Source: Jejubacter calystegiae
GTDB lineage: Bacteria > Pseudomonadota > Gammaproteobacteria > Enterobacterales > Enterobacteriaceae
Direction: 5' to 3'
NCBI RefSeq assembly: GCF_005671395.1
Contig: NZ_CP040428.1
Coordinates: 806,001-870,000 of the forward strand
DNA length: 64,000 nt
Shown here: positions 1 through 8,625 of the stretch, one piece after another
How positions within the stretch are numbered: the first letter of the stretch is position 1
Layout: each line of letters opens with the position of its first letter
Notes under the pieces: generated by a model
Database searches by the model: none
The model's input: the letters and a program-made list of their open reading frames with translations, nothing else
What the model was told of the DNA's origin: nothing
Made by a program: the position numbers and the translations under genes

Positions 1-767
1 GCTTTATCAATCAGACCGCCGTGCTTCGCCATCTCAGTGGCGATCTGCTCAGCGATATGGCCTTTATAAAAGGCATCTGCACCGTTTTCGGCAATCATCT
101 CCAGGCTTTTCGCCAGGTTCGTCTGTACCAGCCGTTCCCCTTTCGCCAGCGGCTTATCCGCTTTCCAGAAAATAGCGCGGCTGTTGGCGTGCTGCGGCAG
201 CACTTCGCTCCCGTATTGCTTCAGATCGTCCGCCAGCGCGTCGTTAACCACGATCCCCTTCCGGGCCAGACCAATCGCGGGTTGCATCACTTTATTTAGC
301 GGTAACGAACCGTATTTTCCCAGCGCCAGGGTCAGCCCCGCCACGGTACCTGGCGTGCCGGAAGCCAGATGCGAGGTCAGCGACTTTTTGCTGTCGGCGT
401 TGCCTTTGTCATCAAGAAACATATCGCGGCTGGCCCGAGCCGGCGCCGTTTCGCGAAAGTCGATGGCCGTCACCTTGCCCGAGGCGGTATGCAGCATCAT
501 AAAGCCCCCGCCCCCCAGATTCCCCGCCTGAGGGTGGGTCACCGCCAGCGCGAATCCGACCGCCACCGCAGCATCCACCGCATTGCCGCCCTGTTTAAGA
601 ATATCCACCCCAACCCGGGTCGCGATAGCGTCCACCGATGACACCATCCCGTTACGGGCTTTCACCGGGTGAAAGACATCTTCCTCCACGCTATAAGAGA
701 CCGGCGGCGGCGCCGCCATCACCTGAAAACTTAAGCCCAGCGCCAACCCAATAATCCACTGCTTCAT
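1..767 (-). CDS. ggt: Gamma-glutamyltransferase, N-terminal part (cut by window edge)
   Basis: Periplasmic gamma-glutamyltransferase, which hydrolyses glutathione and transfers its gamma-glutamyl group. About 255 codons are visible, from an ATG at 765-767; the C-terminal part, including the small catalytic subunit, lies outside the window. A signal peptide (MKQWIIGLALGLSFQVMAA) is followed by PPPVSYSVEEDVFHPVKA and by the family blocks GGNAVDAAVAVGFALAVTHP, GNLGGGGFMML and AIDFRETAPA. The arginine of DFRE corresponds to the substrate-carboxylate-binding residue of E. coli Ggt. The text follows E. coli Ggt nearly residue for residue, so the assignment is firm. The gene diverges from yhhA, and ggt-yhhA-ugpQ is the K-12 order. 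Confidence 0.97.
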   Translation of the reverse strand, partial: MKQWIIGLALGLSFQVMAAPPPVSYSVEEDVFHPVKARNGMVSSVDAIATRVGVDILKQGGNAVDAAVAVGFALAVTHPQAGNLGGGGFMMLHTASGKVTAIDFRETAPARASRDMFLDDKGNADSKKSLTSHLASGTPGTVAGLTLALGKYGSLPLNKVMQPAIGLARKGIVVNDALADDLKQYGSEVLPQHANSRAIFWKADKPLAKGERLVQTNLAKSLEMIAENGADAFYKGHIAEQIATEMAKHGGLIDK

Positions 768-890
768 CTTGTTTTTCTCCCATTTTCCCGAACAATTCCA
801 GTTTAATACTGGCCCAATGTGGCTGAAAAACCATCGGCAGGGATAAAAAAGCGATATAATTATCAAAACCTTCCGGGAAGGAGAACGCAG

Positions 891-1193
891 ATGAAAAACG
901 TATTAATTATCGCGGCGCTACTGTTGCCGCTGACCGCCATGGCCCAGCCGCTGACGCCGCAACAGCAACACCAGCGCCAGCAGATTCGTAATCAGCAGAT
1001 GATGAATAACCCGACCCAGCAGCGAATGCAGCAGGAGTCACAAAGCCGACAGATCCAGCAACAGGGCAGGCTGAATCAGGGCATTCAGAATCAACAGCAG
1101 CAGCAGCAACAGCGGCTGCAAAACCAGATACGCGATAACCGCGAACGCACTATCCAGTCGCAGCCGGGAAATAACCATAACAACCTGCGCTAA
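891..1193 (+). CDS. yhhA: YhhA, DUF2756 secreted Gln-rich protein
   Basis: Small exported protein of unknown function (DUF2756), 100 residues. A signal peptide ([19 protein letters not shown]) precedes a low-complexity mature chain rich in Gln, Asn and Arg, ending in a QQQQQQQ-type tract. The ATG at 891 is chosen because AAGGAG lies just upstream and a signal peptide starts there; an in-frame ATG at 819 would add 24 residues without such support. The stop overlaps the stop of the convergent ugpQ by 4 nt. Position beside ggt and ugpQ matches K-12 yhhA. Confidence 0.9.
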   Translation: MKNVLIIAALLLPLTAMAQPLTPQQQHQRQQIRNQQMMNNPTQQRMQQESQSRQIQQQGRLNQGIQNQQQQQQQRLQNQIRDNRERTIQSQPGNNHNNLR

Positions 1194-1936
1194 ATCTGGC
1201 GGGCGAAGTCCGGCCCAATCCTGTCGATACGGTCGGTACAGATAATATCTACCCCCTGGCGCAGCAGTTGTTCCGCGCGCCGGGGGTTGTTCACCGTCCA
1301 GGCCAGAATCCGCAACCCTTTGGCCTTCAGTGCAGTAATACGCTCGGCCGTTAAGTCCCGATGCCAGACGTGAATCGCCACGCATTCCAGACGGCGGGCC
1401 AGTTCAGCCCAGTCATCGCGCCAGTTTTCCAGCAATAATCCACGCGGCAGCGTCGGCGCCGCATCGCGGGCCGCGGCCAGCGCCTCGATAGAAAACGAAG
1501 AGATCAGCGGCGGCGTCATGCCCTGCCACAGCCTTTGTGCTGCCAGCGCCACTTCGCGCCCGGTTTGCACCTCGGAGCCGGTGGTGGGTTTTATTTCGAT
1601 ATTAATTTGCAGGTTAAGCCGACGACAGCGCTCAGCCACTTCGCTAAGCAGCGGCAGCGGCTCCCCTTTAAAGCGATGGCTGAACCAACCGCCCGCATCG
1701 ACCTGCCGCAGTTGTTCCCAACTCAGGTCACCCGCCACGCCCCAGCCGGAACTGGTGCGCTCCAGGGTATCGTCATGTAGCAGGAAGATCTGGCCATCCT
1801 TCGACAGTTTGGCGTCGCACTCGAACAGGCGATGGCCCAGCGCGGCCCCTGCATCAATCGCCGCCAGGGTGTTTTCTGGCGCCAGTTTACCGCCGCCCCG
1901 ATGGGCGGCGATGGTTGCATAATTCCACGATGTCAC
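1190..1936 (-). CDS. ugpQ: Cytoplasmic glycerophosphodiester phosphodiesterase
   Basis: Hydrolyses glycerophosphodiesters to glycerol 3-phosphate and an alcohol in the cytoplasm. It has the GDPD-family signature [14 protein letters not shown] (catalytic His-Arg), then [20 protein letters not shown] and the metal-binding IEIKPTTG. The start is read as GTG at 1936. An AGGAAGAG ribosome binding site sits about 7 nt upstream, and this start gives [15 protein letters not shown], which aligns without gaps to the start of E. coli UgpQ; a TTG at 1954 would add six residues. In K-12 this gene ends the ugpBAECQ operon. Here ugpBAEC is absent and an unrelated sugar locus lies upstream, so ugpQ has lost its cognate importer, at least locally. 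Confidence 0.95.
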   Translation of the reverse strand: MTSWNYATIAAHRGGGKLAPENTLAAIDAGAALGHRLFECDAKLSKDGQIFLLHDDTLERTSSGWGVAGDLSWEQLRQVDAGGWFSHRFKGEPLPLLSEVAERCRRLNLQINIEIKPTTGSEVQTGREVALAAQRLWQGMTPPLISSFSIEALAAARDAAPTLPRGLLLENWRDDWAELARRLECVAIHVWHRDLTAERITALKAKGLRILAWTVNNPRRAEQLLRQGVDIICTDRIDRIGPDFARQI

Positions 1937-1992
1937 AGACTCTTCCTGTATCAAATTCGGGAGTCCGTGAGCTTAGCGCAGAATCCGGCAAG

Positions 1993-2790
1993 CTACGACA
2001 TGATCAGACCGCCATCGACGTTAATGGTCTGGCCGGTAATGTAACGGGCATCGTCAGAGGCCAGGAAGGCGACCAGCCCGGCAACGTCTTCCGGCTGTCC
2101 GGCGCGTTTAAGCGGGATACCTTCCACCCATTCGGCCATTAGCTCGCCTTTTCCGTAACGCTTGCGGTCATCACTCAGAATCTCGCCCCAGACCCGATCG
2201 TTGTAGTCCCACATTTCGCTTTCGATAATGCCGGGACAGAAGGCGTTAACGGTAATGTTCCACGGTGCCAGTTCATGAGCCAGACTCTGGGTAATGCCGA
2301 TGACCCCCATCTTGCTGGCGGCATAGTGCGGGGTATAGATAAATCCCTGACGCCCCTGGCCAGATGAGGTGTTAATCAGACAACCGCCGTTCTGCTGCAC
2401 CATATATTTCGCGGCTTCCCGGCAGCACAGCCAGACGCCGGTAGTATTCACCGCCAGCACCCGCTCAAAATCGGCTTTCGGCATCTGATCGAAGCGATCG
2501 ATGGTAATCACGCCCGCATTCTGAATCGAGACATCGATGCCCCCGAAGCGCGCCGCAGCCTGTTGATACAGTTGCTGAACCTGCTGTTCGTCAGTGACAT
2601 CCACTTTCAGCGGCAGGATGGCGACGTCGTAACGCGACTGGATTTCGGCCGCGGTCTCAAAAACGCGATCCGCATTGGAAACCATCACCAGATTCGCGCC
2701 ATCCCGGGCAAAGCGCTCTGCGATCCCCGCCCCAATCCCCCGGCAGGCGCCGGTGATCACCACCGTTTTTCCATGAAAATTTCGCTGCAT
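1993..2790 (-). CDS. SDR-family dehydrogenase, probably polyol or sugar
   Basis: Classical short-chain dehydrogenase/reductase, 265 residues. The nucleotide-binding TGACRGIG motif is near residue 14, then NAG, the catalytic Ser of NTSSGQG and the YAASK active-site Tyr/Lys pair; it ends with the usual GQTINVDGG. The start follows GGAGAAAGAGA. This is the last gene of a minus-strand operon (two-gene transketolase, SDR, sugar-type ABC importer, kinase, SDR), with 16 nt between it and the kinase gene. The context suggests that it interconverts a polyol and a ketose, but the substrate cannot be read from the sequence. Confidence 0.85.
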   Translation of the reverse strand: MQRNFHGKTVVITGACRGIGAGIAERFARDGANLVMVSNADRVFETAAEIQSRYDVAILPLKVDVTDEQQVQQLYQQAAARFGGIDVSIQNAGVITIDRFDQMPKADFERVLAVNTTGVWLCCREAAKYMVQQNGGCLINTSSGQGRQGFIYTPHYAASKMGVIGITQSLAHELAPWNITVNAFCPGIIESEMWDYNDRVWGEILSDDRKRYGKGELMAEWVEGIPLKRAGQPEDVAGLVAFLASDDARYITGQTINVDGGLIMS

Positions 2791-2806
2791 TCTCTTTCTC
2801 CTGGTA

Positions 2807-4348
2807 TCAGGCCGGGGCGCCGCAGCGCCCGGCGCAATGAGTGTCGGATTCGCTTTTCCAGTGGGTGCGGCTCACCGCCTCGCGCCACCCCTGGTAGCTT
2901 TCCTGAAGTCGCCGATGCCGGGCGGCATCGGGCTGCCAGACCTCATGCTGCGGTAACAGCGCCTGCAGGGATTCATCGCTCAGACCATCCAGCACGCGCC
3001 GTGCCAGCAGGCCCGCCCCCAGCGCGGAAAGCTCTGCGGTAACGCTGCGCGCCACCGGGCAGTTGAGCAGATCGGCCTGGAACTGCATCAGCCAGCCGTT
3101 GCGCGTTGGCCCACCGTCCACCATCAGCGTACTGAGGTGGAAATCAGGATGCTGCGTCATCGAGTCGATCACATCGGCTATCTGATAAGCAATGGCCTCC
3201 AGCGCCGCACGCACCAGATGCGCCGGGCTGCTACCACGGCTCAGCCCGCAGATAAGCCCGCGAGCGCGATCGTCCCACCAGGGCGCGCCGGAGCCGGTCA
3301 GCGCCGGCACGAAATAGACACCGTCAGTAGAAGGAACAGAAGCTGGCAGACTCTGTAGCACATCGCTCCTTTGTACATCGGCCAGCGCGTTCATTCCGGT
3401 CAGTTGCAGCATCCAGGCCAGGCCGTCGCCGGTATGGGGAATATTGCCCTCCAGCCCGTAGACCGCTCGCTCGCCGTCATGCCAGGCAACCGTGGTGGCG
3501 AGCTGGGTGATGCGGGTATCCGGCGCAGGCAGCGGCGCCATCACCGAAGAGCCGGTGCCATAGGTGGCTTTGATGCCTCCCGGGCGCCCCAGTCCGTGCC
3601 CGTACAGCGCCGCGTGGGAATCTCCCACCATAGCGAGGATCGGAATACCGTCAGCGATACCCGTTATGCCTTTGGTGACGCCAAACTCGCTGGCCGACGG
3701 GCAAATCTCTGGCAGTGCGGCTTGCGGTATGCCGAACAGCGCCAGCATGGCGTCGTCCCACGCCAGGCTTTGCAGGTTGAGTAACTGAGTGCGGGCGGCG
3801 TTCGAGTAATCACAGCGGAACTGCGCGCCGCCGGTCAGACGCCACAGCAGCCAGGCATCGATGGTGCCCAGGCAGATTTCACCGCGCTGCGCACGTTCAT
3901 GCCCCTGAGGCGTGTTATCCAGCAGCCAGCGCATTTTGGAGCCAGAAAAGAGCGGTGCGACAGGCAAACCGGTGGTGGAACGAATCACTTCGTCCAGCCT
4001 GTCGCGCCGCAACCGTTCGCAGAAGGGGCCGGAGCGGGAGCACTGCCAGGTCAGCGCCGGGCCCAGCGGCTGACCGCTCTCCCGCTCCCAGCCAATGGCC
4101 GTTTCCCGCTGATTGCTGATTGCCAGCGCCGCAACCCGGGCTTCCCCTACCGCGCTAATCACTTCACGTAACACCACAACGGATTCGGCGAACAGCACAT
4201 CGCCATCCTGCTCCACCCAACCCGGCCGCGGCGTGGCGAGCGTCAGCCCCCGGGAAGCGGTGGCAACCACGGCTCCCCGGCTATCGATGGCGACCGCCTT
4301 AACGTTACTGGTGCCTTCATCCAGCGCGACAATCACATCCTTATCCAT
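2807..4348 (-). CDS. FGGY-family carbohydrate kinase, glycerol-kinase-like
   Basis: ATP-dependent kinase of the FGGY family, 513 residues, close to the usual length. The N-terminal phosphate loop reads ALDEGTSNVKAVAID, and GWVEQD, AISNQRET and TWQCSRSG follow as in glycerol kinase. CDYSNAART contains the aspartate that corresponds to the glycerol kinase catalytic base. The C-terminal ATPase half has TYGTGSSV, PALTGSGAPWWDDRARG and VDGGPTRN. A GGAGGTGAG site precedes the ATG, and the start overlaps the permease stop by 8 nt. It most resembles glycerol and erythritol kinases, but operon context argues for a sugar or polyol imported by the adjacent ABC system. The true substrate is not determined. 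Confidence 0.88.
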   Translation of the reverse strand: MDKDVIVALDEGTSNVKAVAIDSRGAVVATASRGLTLATPRPGWVEQDGDVLFAESVVVLREVISAVGEARVAALAISNQRETAIGWERESGQPLGPALTWQCSRSGPFCERLRRDRLDEVIRSTTGLPVAPLFSGSKMRWLLDNTPQGHERAQRGEICLGTIDAWLLWRLTGGAQFRCDYSNAARTQLLNLQSLAWDDAMLALFGIPQAALPEICPSASEFGVTKGITGIADGIPILAMVGDSHAALYGHGLGRPGGIKATYGTGSSVMAPLPAPDTRITQLATTVAWHDGERAVYGLEGNIPHTGDGLAWMLQLTGMNALADVQRSDVLQSLPASVPSTDGVYFVPALTGSGAPWWDDRARGLICGLSRGSSPAHLVRAALEAIAYQIADVIDSMTQHPDFHLSTLMVDGGPTRNGWLMQFQADLLNCPVARSVTAELSALGAGLLARRVLDGLSDESLQALLPQHEVWQPDAARHRRLQESYQGWREAVSRTHWKSESDTHCAGRCGAPA

Positions 4349-5408
4349 GACTCACCTCCGACACCGGCGCCACCGCCTGTTTCTTTTCATGACGCCGCAG
4401 CAACAGAACTTTGTTCTGTAGCCGCTGCTGGAACTGGTCGATGACCACTGCGGTGACGATCACCAGCCCTTTAATCACCATCTGCCAGAAGTCGCTGACC
4501 CCCATCATCACCATACCGTCGGCCAGGAAGACGATGACGAAAGCGCCGATAATCGAACCGGAGACCCGGCCGCGACCGCCCGCCAGCGCCGTACCGCCCA
4601 GCACCGTGGCGCCAATGGCATCCATCTCGAACATATTGCCGGTCATCGGGTGCGCGGTCTGAAGCTGAGAAGCCACCACCAGTCCCACCAGTGCCGCACA
4701 CAATCCAGAAAAGGCGTAAACGAAGATTTTGACGTTCACAATAGGCACCCCCGCCAGGCGGGCGGCGGATTCATTACCGCCGATGGCGTAGATATAGCGG
4801 CCCAGCGGCGTTTTGCGGGTCAGCCACAGCCCCAGCGCCAGGAAGCCGACCATCAGCCAGATCGGGAAATAGACGCCCAGTAGCGTACCGGAACCAAGCC
4901 AGGCGAAGCCGGTGTTGCCCAGCGCCTCGGCGCCATTAAGATTGGCGTAGGTGCTGCCGTCGTTAAACAGCAGCGCCGCGCCGCGGGCGACATACATCAT
5001 GCCCAGAGTGCAGATAAAAGGAGCGACCCCAAGTCGGGTGATGACGGCACCGTTGATAAAACCAATAGCCAGCCCCACCAGCGCCACAAAGACGATGACT
5101 TCCGGGACGTTTAAAAACAGGATGTTATCTCCCCAAAGAGGAATTCCGTTGGTGAGCAGCGCTCCCGCCACCATGCCGCAGATTCCTGCCACCGCCCCAA
5201 CGGAAAGATCGATACCGCCGGTCAGGATAACCAGGGTCATACCGATCGCCAGCAGGCCGGTAATCGCCACGTGCTGAGTCATAATCAGCAGGTTAGAGGG
5301 CGTCAGGAAGTTCGGGACCATCACGCTGAAAAAGCCGATGACGATCAGCAATGCGATGAAGGTTCGGGCCTTCAGCAAGGTCATGTACAGCCGATATTTC
5401 TGGTTCAT
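4341..5408 (-). CDS. Sugar ABC transporter permease, RbsC/XylH type
   Basis: Inner-membrane permease of a ribose/xylose-type ABC importer (BPD_transp_2 family), 355 residues with 8-10 hydrophobic segments. Recognisable blocks are AIGMTLVILTGGIDLSVGA, GVAPFICTLGMMYVARG and AIGGNESAARLAGVPI; the last is the cytoplasmic loop that contacts the ATPase. VLGGTALAGGRG is also typical of RbsC-like permeases. It follows the ATPase gene by 18 nt and overlaps the kinase start, so it is co-transcribed. As usual in this class a single permease gene is present, which presumably homodimerises. Confidence 0.9.
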   Translation of the reverse strand: MNQKYRLYMTLLKARTFIALLIVIGFFSVMVPNFLTPSNLLIMTQHVAITGLLAIGMTLVILTGGIDLSVGAVAGICGMVAGALLTNGIPLWGDNILFLNVPEVIVFVALVGLAIGFINGAVITRLGVAPFICTLGMMYVARGAALLFNDGSTYANLNGAEALGNTGFAWLGSGTLLGVYFPIWLMVGFLALGLWLTRKTPLGRYIYAIGGNESAARLAGVPIVNVKIFVYAFSGLCAALVGLVVASQLQTAHPMTGNMFEMDAIGATVLGGTALAGGRGRVSGSIIGAFVIVFLADGMVMMGVSDFWQMVIKGLVIVTAVVIDQFQQRLQNKVLLLRRHEKKQAVAPVSEVSHG

Positions 5409-5426
5409 TGTTTCACTCCTGGCTGA

Positions 5427-6959
5427 TTATTCATGGGGCGTCGAAGCCGCTATCAGCTTTTCACGCGTCACCCCGGCTCGCGCCAGGTCCGCCGTAATGC
5501 GGCCATCCGCCATCACCAGCACCCGGTCGGCAAGGGCCATCACTTCATCAAGTTCGCTGGACGAGAACATCACCGCCAGTCCCTGACGCGCCATCTGACC
5601 AATCAGGTGGTAGACGTCGGTCCTGGCGCCTACGTCAATGCCGCGGGTGGGCTCATCCAGCAGTACCACTTCCGGCCGGGTCATTAACGCCTTGCCCAGC
5701 ACCACCTTCTGCTGGTTACCGCCGCTCAGCGAGGTGATGGGCTGTTCGCTGTCGCCGACTTTAATAGCCAGTCGCTGAACCATCTCCTGAACCCGCTCGT
5801 GTTCCTGGTTTTCGCGCAGCCAGGAGCATGAATGCCAGAAGCCGCGCAGGCTGTGGTCGGAAAGGGTCATATTGGATTTGATGGACATCATCTGCACCAC
5901 GCCTTCCCCCTGCCGGTCTTCCGGCACCAGCGCCACGCCGCGCTTCAGGCGCTGTTGGAAGTTCAGACCGTCGAGAGCCTCACCGTTCAGCACGACCTTG
6001 CCTTCCTGACAGGGCATCAAACCAATTAGCCCCTTAAACAGCTCGGTACGCCCGGCGCCCAGCAGACCGTAAATGCCCACCACTTCGCCCTTACGCAGGC
6101 TGAAGGTCACGTCATTAAGCCGATAGCCGCCGTTCTGGTGTAGCGCGGTCAGCCCCGTGACCTCCAGCGCTGTCTCCCCTTGTTCGGCGGGCTGATAGTC
6201 GAAATGCTTTTTCTTGTCGCCCACCATCTGTTCGATAATCCAGGGCACGCTGGCGTCGCACACCTCGCGTTCGCAGATGAAGCGGCCATCGCGGAAGATG
6301 GTGATGTGATCGCCAATCTCCATCAGCTCTTCCAGCCGGTGGGAGATATAGATAATGGTGACGCCGCGCCGCTTAAGCTGTTCCATCACGTTAAACAACA
6401 CTTTCACTTCCGACTGGCTGAGGGCCGAAGTAGGTTCATCCATAATCAGCACCCTGGTGTCTTTAGAGAGCGCCCGGGCTATCTCTACCAGTTGCTGATG
6501 ACCAATGCCCAGTTCACCCAACGGCGTATAAGGGTCGACATCCAGCTCCAGCCGTTCGAGCAACGACTTCGCCAGCGCGTACTGGTACTTTTCGTTAATC
6601 CGCCCGCGCTGGAAAAACTCGTTACCGATGAAGATGTTGTCCATCACGTTCATGTTCGGGAACAGATTAAGCTCCTGGAAGATGATGCTGATGCCATGCC
6701 GTTCCGCCTGGTGGGTCGAATTCAGGGTAACTGGCTCGCCATCAAGCCAGATCTCGCCGGACGAAGGGCTTTCCACTCCGGCCAGCATCTTCATCATCGT
6801 CGACTTTCCGGCGCCGTTTTCGCCGATGAGCACATTCACCCGGTTGCGATAGACCCGGTAATTAACGCTATCCAGCGCGGTTACGCCGGGGTAGATCCGG
6901 GACAGGTTGCGGGTTTCCAGAATCACCTCGTCCTGGGGAGTTGAAGTAGGCTGCGTCAT
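5427..6959 (-). CDS. Sugar ABC transporter ATPase, RbsA/MglA type
   Basis: Double-domain ATPase (CUT2 class), 510 residues, energising import with the neighbouring permease and binding protein. The first nucleotide-binding domain has Walker A GENGAGKST near residue 47, HQQLVEIARAL and Walker B VLIMDEPTSAL. The second domain has GLLGAGRTELFKGLIG as a degenerate P-loop, signature LSGGNQQKVVLGKAL and VLLDEPTRGIDVGA. This asymmetry is normal for RbsA, MglA and XylG. Its ATG overlaps the stop of the upstream DUF2291 lipoprotein gene (ATGA), indicating translational coupling. Confidence 0.93.
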   Translation of the reverse strand: MTQPTSTPQDEVILETRNLSRIYPGVTALDSVNYRVYRNRVNVLIGENGAGKSTMMKMLAGVESPSSGEIWLDGEPVTLNSTHQAERHGISIIFQELNLFPNMNVMDNIFIGNEFFQRGRINEKYQYALAKSLLERLELDVDPYTPLGELGIGHQQLVEIARALSKDTRVLIMDEPTSALSQSEVKVLFNVMEQLKRRGVTIIYISHRLEELMEIGDHITIFRDGRFICEREVCDASVPWIIEQMVGDKKKHFDYQPAEQGETALEVTGLTALHQNGGYRLNDVTFSLRKGEVVGIYGLLGAGRTELFKGLIGLMPCQEGKVVLNGEALDGLNFQQRLKRGVALVPEDRQGEGVVQMMSIKSNMTLSDHSLRGFWHSCSWLRENQEHERVQEMVQRLAIKVGDSEQPITSLSGGNQQKVVLGKALMTRPEVVLLDEPTRGIDVGARTDVYHLIGQMARQGLAVMFSSSELDEVMALADRVLVMADGRITADLARAGVTREKLIAASTPHE

Positions 6960-7588
6960 GGCTGTCCCCCTTGCTGACGGGTCGCCCGGGCGGGCGTAAT
7001 ATCCGGTAGCCGTTCCGGCGTATCCCAGGCGCTGAAGACGCCATCCACCGTAATCTGTTGACCCGGCTCAGGCGCAAGCGCTTTCATCATGGCGGAAGCT
7101 TTATCGTTAATCGCCCGGCTGTAGCTGCCGAACAGTACCTGATCGTTAAAATCCTGGTAGCTCACCTTGCGGTAGCCGTCGCGCAGCGCGGTGCCGCGAA
7201 TGGTCGGCCCCAATTGCACGACTGCCCGCGTGCCGTCACTTGCCAGCAGCGTCATTTTGCCGCTGCGCGAGCGGGTATCCACCTTTTCCACCACACCGCT
7301 GAACTTAACGAAAAACACGCAGGGATTTTCGGCCTGACTGCGCCAGCCCAGTTGTTTACAGACGCTATCGAAATCCGGCGCCGCCCGCAGCGCGGCCATC
7401 AGTTCACCGGCGGGACGGGCCTCATTCACCACCTGCGGCACCAGGCTCTGCTGCCACGTCTGCGCCACGTTCGCCATATGCGGATTGGGAGGATTTTTCA
7501 GATCCGCCAGCTCCTGCTGGGAGACAATGCGGCAACCGCCCAGCACCGGCGCGATAAGCGCCAGCGCCAGCCAGAGTTGTCTGGACAT
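6956..7588 (-). CDS. DUF2291-family lipoprotein in the sugar ABC operon
   Basis: Predicted lipoprotein, 210 residues, with signal peptide MSRQLWLALALIAPVLGGC, lipobox LGGC. The rest is a soluble periplasmic domain with motifs VEKVDTRSRSGKMTL, GPTIRGTALRDG and YQDFNDQVLFG, which I recognise as DUF2291. That family is found beside CUT2-type sugar transporters, but its role is unknown. The ATG at 7588 follows AGAGGAGAAGA; an upstream in-frame start would put 18 polar residues before the signal peptide. The gene lies between the binding-protein and ATPase genes and overlaps the latter by 4 nt. A role as an accessory to solute capture is inference from position. Confidence 0.82.
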   Translation of the reverse strand: MSRQLWLALALIAPVLGGCRIVSQQELADLKNPPNPHMANVAQTWQQSLVPQVVNEARPAGELMAALRAAPDFDSVCKQLGWRSQAENPCVFFVKFSGVVEKVDTRSRSGKMTLLASDGTRAVVQLGPTIRGTALRDGYRKVSYQDFNDQVLFGSYSRAINDKASAMMKALAPEPGQQITVDGVFSAWDTPERLPDITPARATRQQGGQP

Positions 7589-7601
7589 ATTCTTCTCCTC
7601 T

Positions 7602-7619
7602 GCGCCCCGAACGGGGCGC
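7602..7619 (-). terminator. Intercistronic GC-rich hairpin after the binding-protein gene
   Basis: A perfect stem GCGCCCC/GGGGCGC with loop GAAC lies 12 nt after the stop of the solute-binding-protein gene and just before the lipoprotein ribosome binding site. There is no T-run. Such hairpins often stabilise the upstream mRNA so that the binding protein is made in excess over the membrane components; this role is inferred. Confidence 0.5.
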
Positions 7620-7631
7620 CACAGCCGGTCC

Positions 7632-8564
7632 TCAGGACCCAAAATTAAAATCCTGCACCTTACTGGCGTTGTCCTTATCGACCAGAATGCCGCGGAACAT
7701 CACACGCTGTTTGGCGGGCTTCTCCCCTTTCTGGAGATAAGCGTCGAGGTCGATCACCCCCTGAGCGGCGATGGCCTGGGCCTGCAGCATCACGGTGGCT
7801 TTCAGGGTTCCGGCTTTCACCGCATCGCGTTCATCGTTGCTGCCATCAATGCCCACCACCGTCACATCGTTACGCCCGGCGGCCTTCAGCGCCGCAATCG
7901 CGCCCAGCGCCACCGGTCCGTTACCGCAAATCACCCCTTTCACATCCGGATGGGCCTGCAGAATGCTGTCCATAATGCGCTTGCCATCCAGCAGGGTGCC
8001 TTTGGCGTCCTGGCGGGCGATGCTCACCATATCCGGATACTGATCGATGACCTGATGGAATGAACGGGAGCGGGTCACGCAGTTATTGTCGGCCAGATTG
8101 CAGGTCAGCTCGGCATATTTGCCCTGCTCGCCCATGCTTTCGACAAAGACGTTGGCGACCTCTGAACCGGCCTGGAAGTTGTTGTGGGTGATCTGCACCA
8201 GCGCCACGTCATCCACCGGAATTTCCCGGTTGATCAGCACCACCGGAATACCGGCCTGCTTCGCTTTCTTAATGGCCGCTACGCTGGCGGTGGAGTCGGC
8301 ATTGTCGAGAATAATGCCCTGAACTTTCTTACCGATGGCGGCATCGATCAGCTCGTTCTGTTTTTTCACATCCTCGCCGTGCGAAAGGACGCTGGTTTTA
8401 TACCCCAGTTCCTTCGCTTTACTGCTGGCGCCTTTGGCCTCTGAGGCGTAGTAGGGGTTATCGAGGGAGTTCACCATTATCAGGATGGTGCCTTTTTCTG
8501 CAGCGGTAGCCGCCAGGCTGAGGGTACAGGCAGCCGCCGCGGTAAGTAATAAACGCAATTTCAT
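7632..8564 (-). CDS. Periplasmic sugar-binding protein, RbsB-like (Peripla_BP_4)
   Basis: Solute receptor of the CUT2-type importer, 310 residues. Signal peptide MKLRLLLTAAAACTLSLAATAA is followed by a ribose-binding-protein fold: ILIMVNSLDNPYYASEAKGA, GIILDNADSTA, IPVVLINREIP, CNLADNNCVTRS and VVGIDGSNDERDAVKAG. NREIP and the DGSNDE hinge region are typical of ribose, galactose or polyol receptors. Two cysteines (CNLADNNC) are unusual for the class and might form a disulfide. The start at 8564 is chosen for the signal peptide. The SDR gene ends about 60 nt upstream. The ligand is unknown. Confidence 0.9.
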   Translation of the reverse strand: MKLRLLLTAAAACTLSLAATAAEKGTILIMVNSLDNPYYASEAKGASSKAKELGYKTSVLSHGEDVKKQNELIDAAIGKKVQGIILDNADSTASVAAIKKAKQAGIPVVLINREIPVDDVALVQITHNNFQAGSEVANVFVESMGEQGKYAELTCNLADNNCVTRSRSFHQVIDQYPDMVSIARQDAKGTLLDGKRIMDSILQAHPDVKGVICGNGPVALGAIAALKAAGRNDVTVVGIDGSNDERDAVKAGTLKATVMLQAQAIAAQGVIDLDAYLQKGEKPAKQRVMFRGILVDKDNASKVQDFNFGS

Positions 8565-8625
8565 AAGATGTTCTCTCTGTAATATCGTTATTGTCGGGTA
8601 CAGCGAAACAGCGTTACTTCGGGGC

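Noticed and set aside
6180-6944. Plus-strand frame of 254 codons opposite the sugar ABC ATPase
   Set aside because: The minus strand carries all ABC motifs; the antisense product is His/Gln-rich without domain character.
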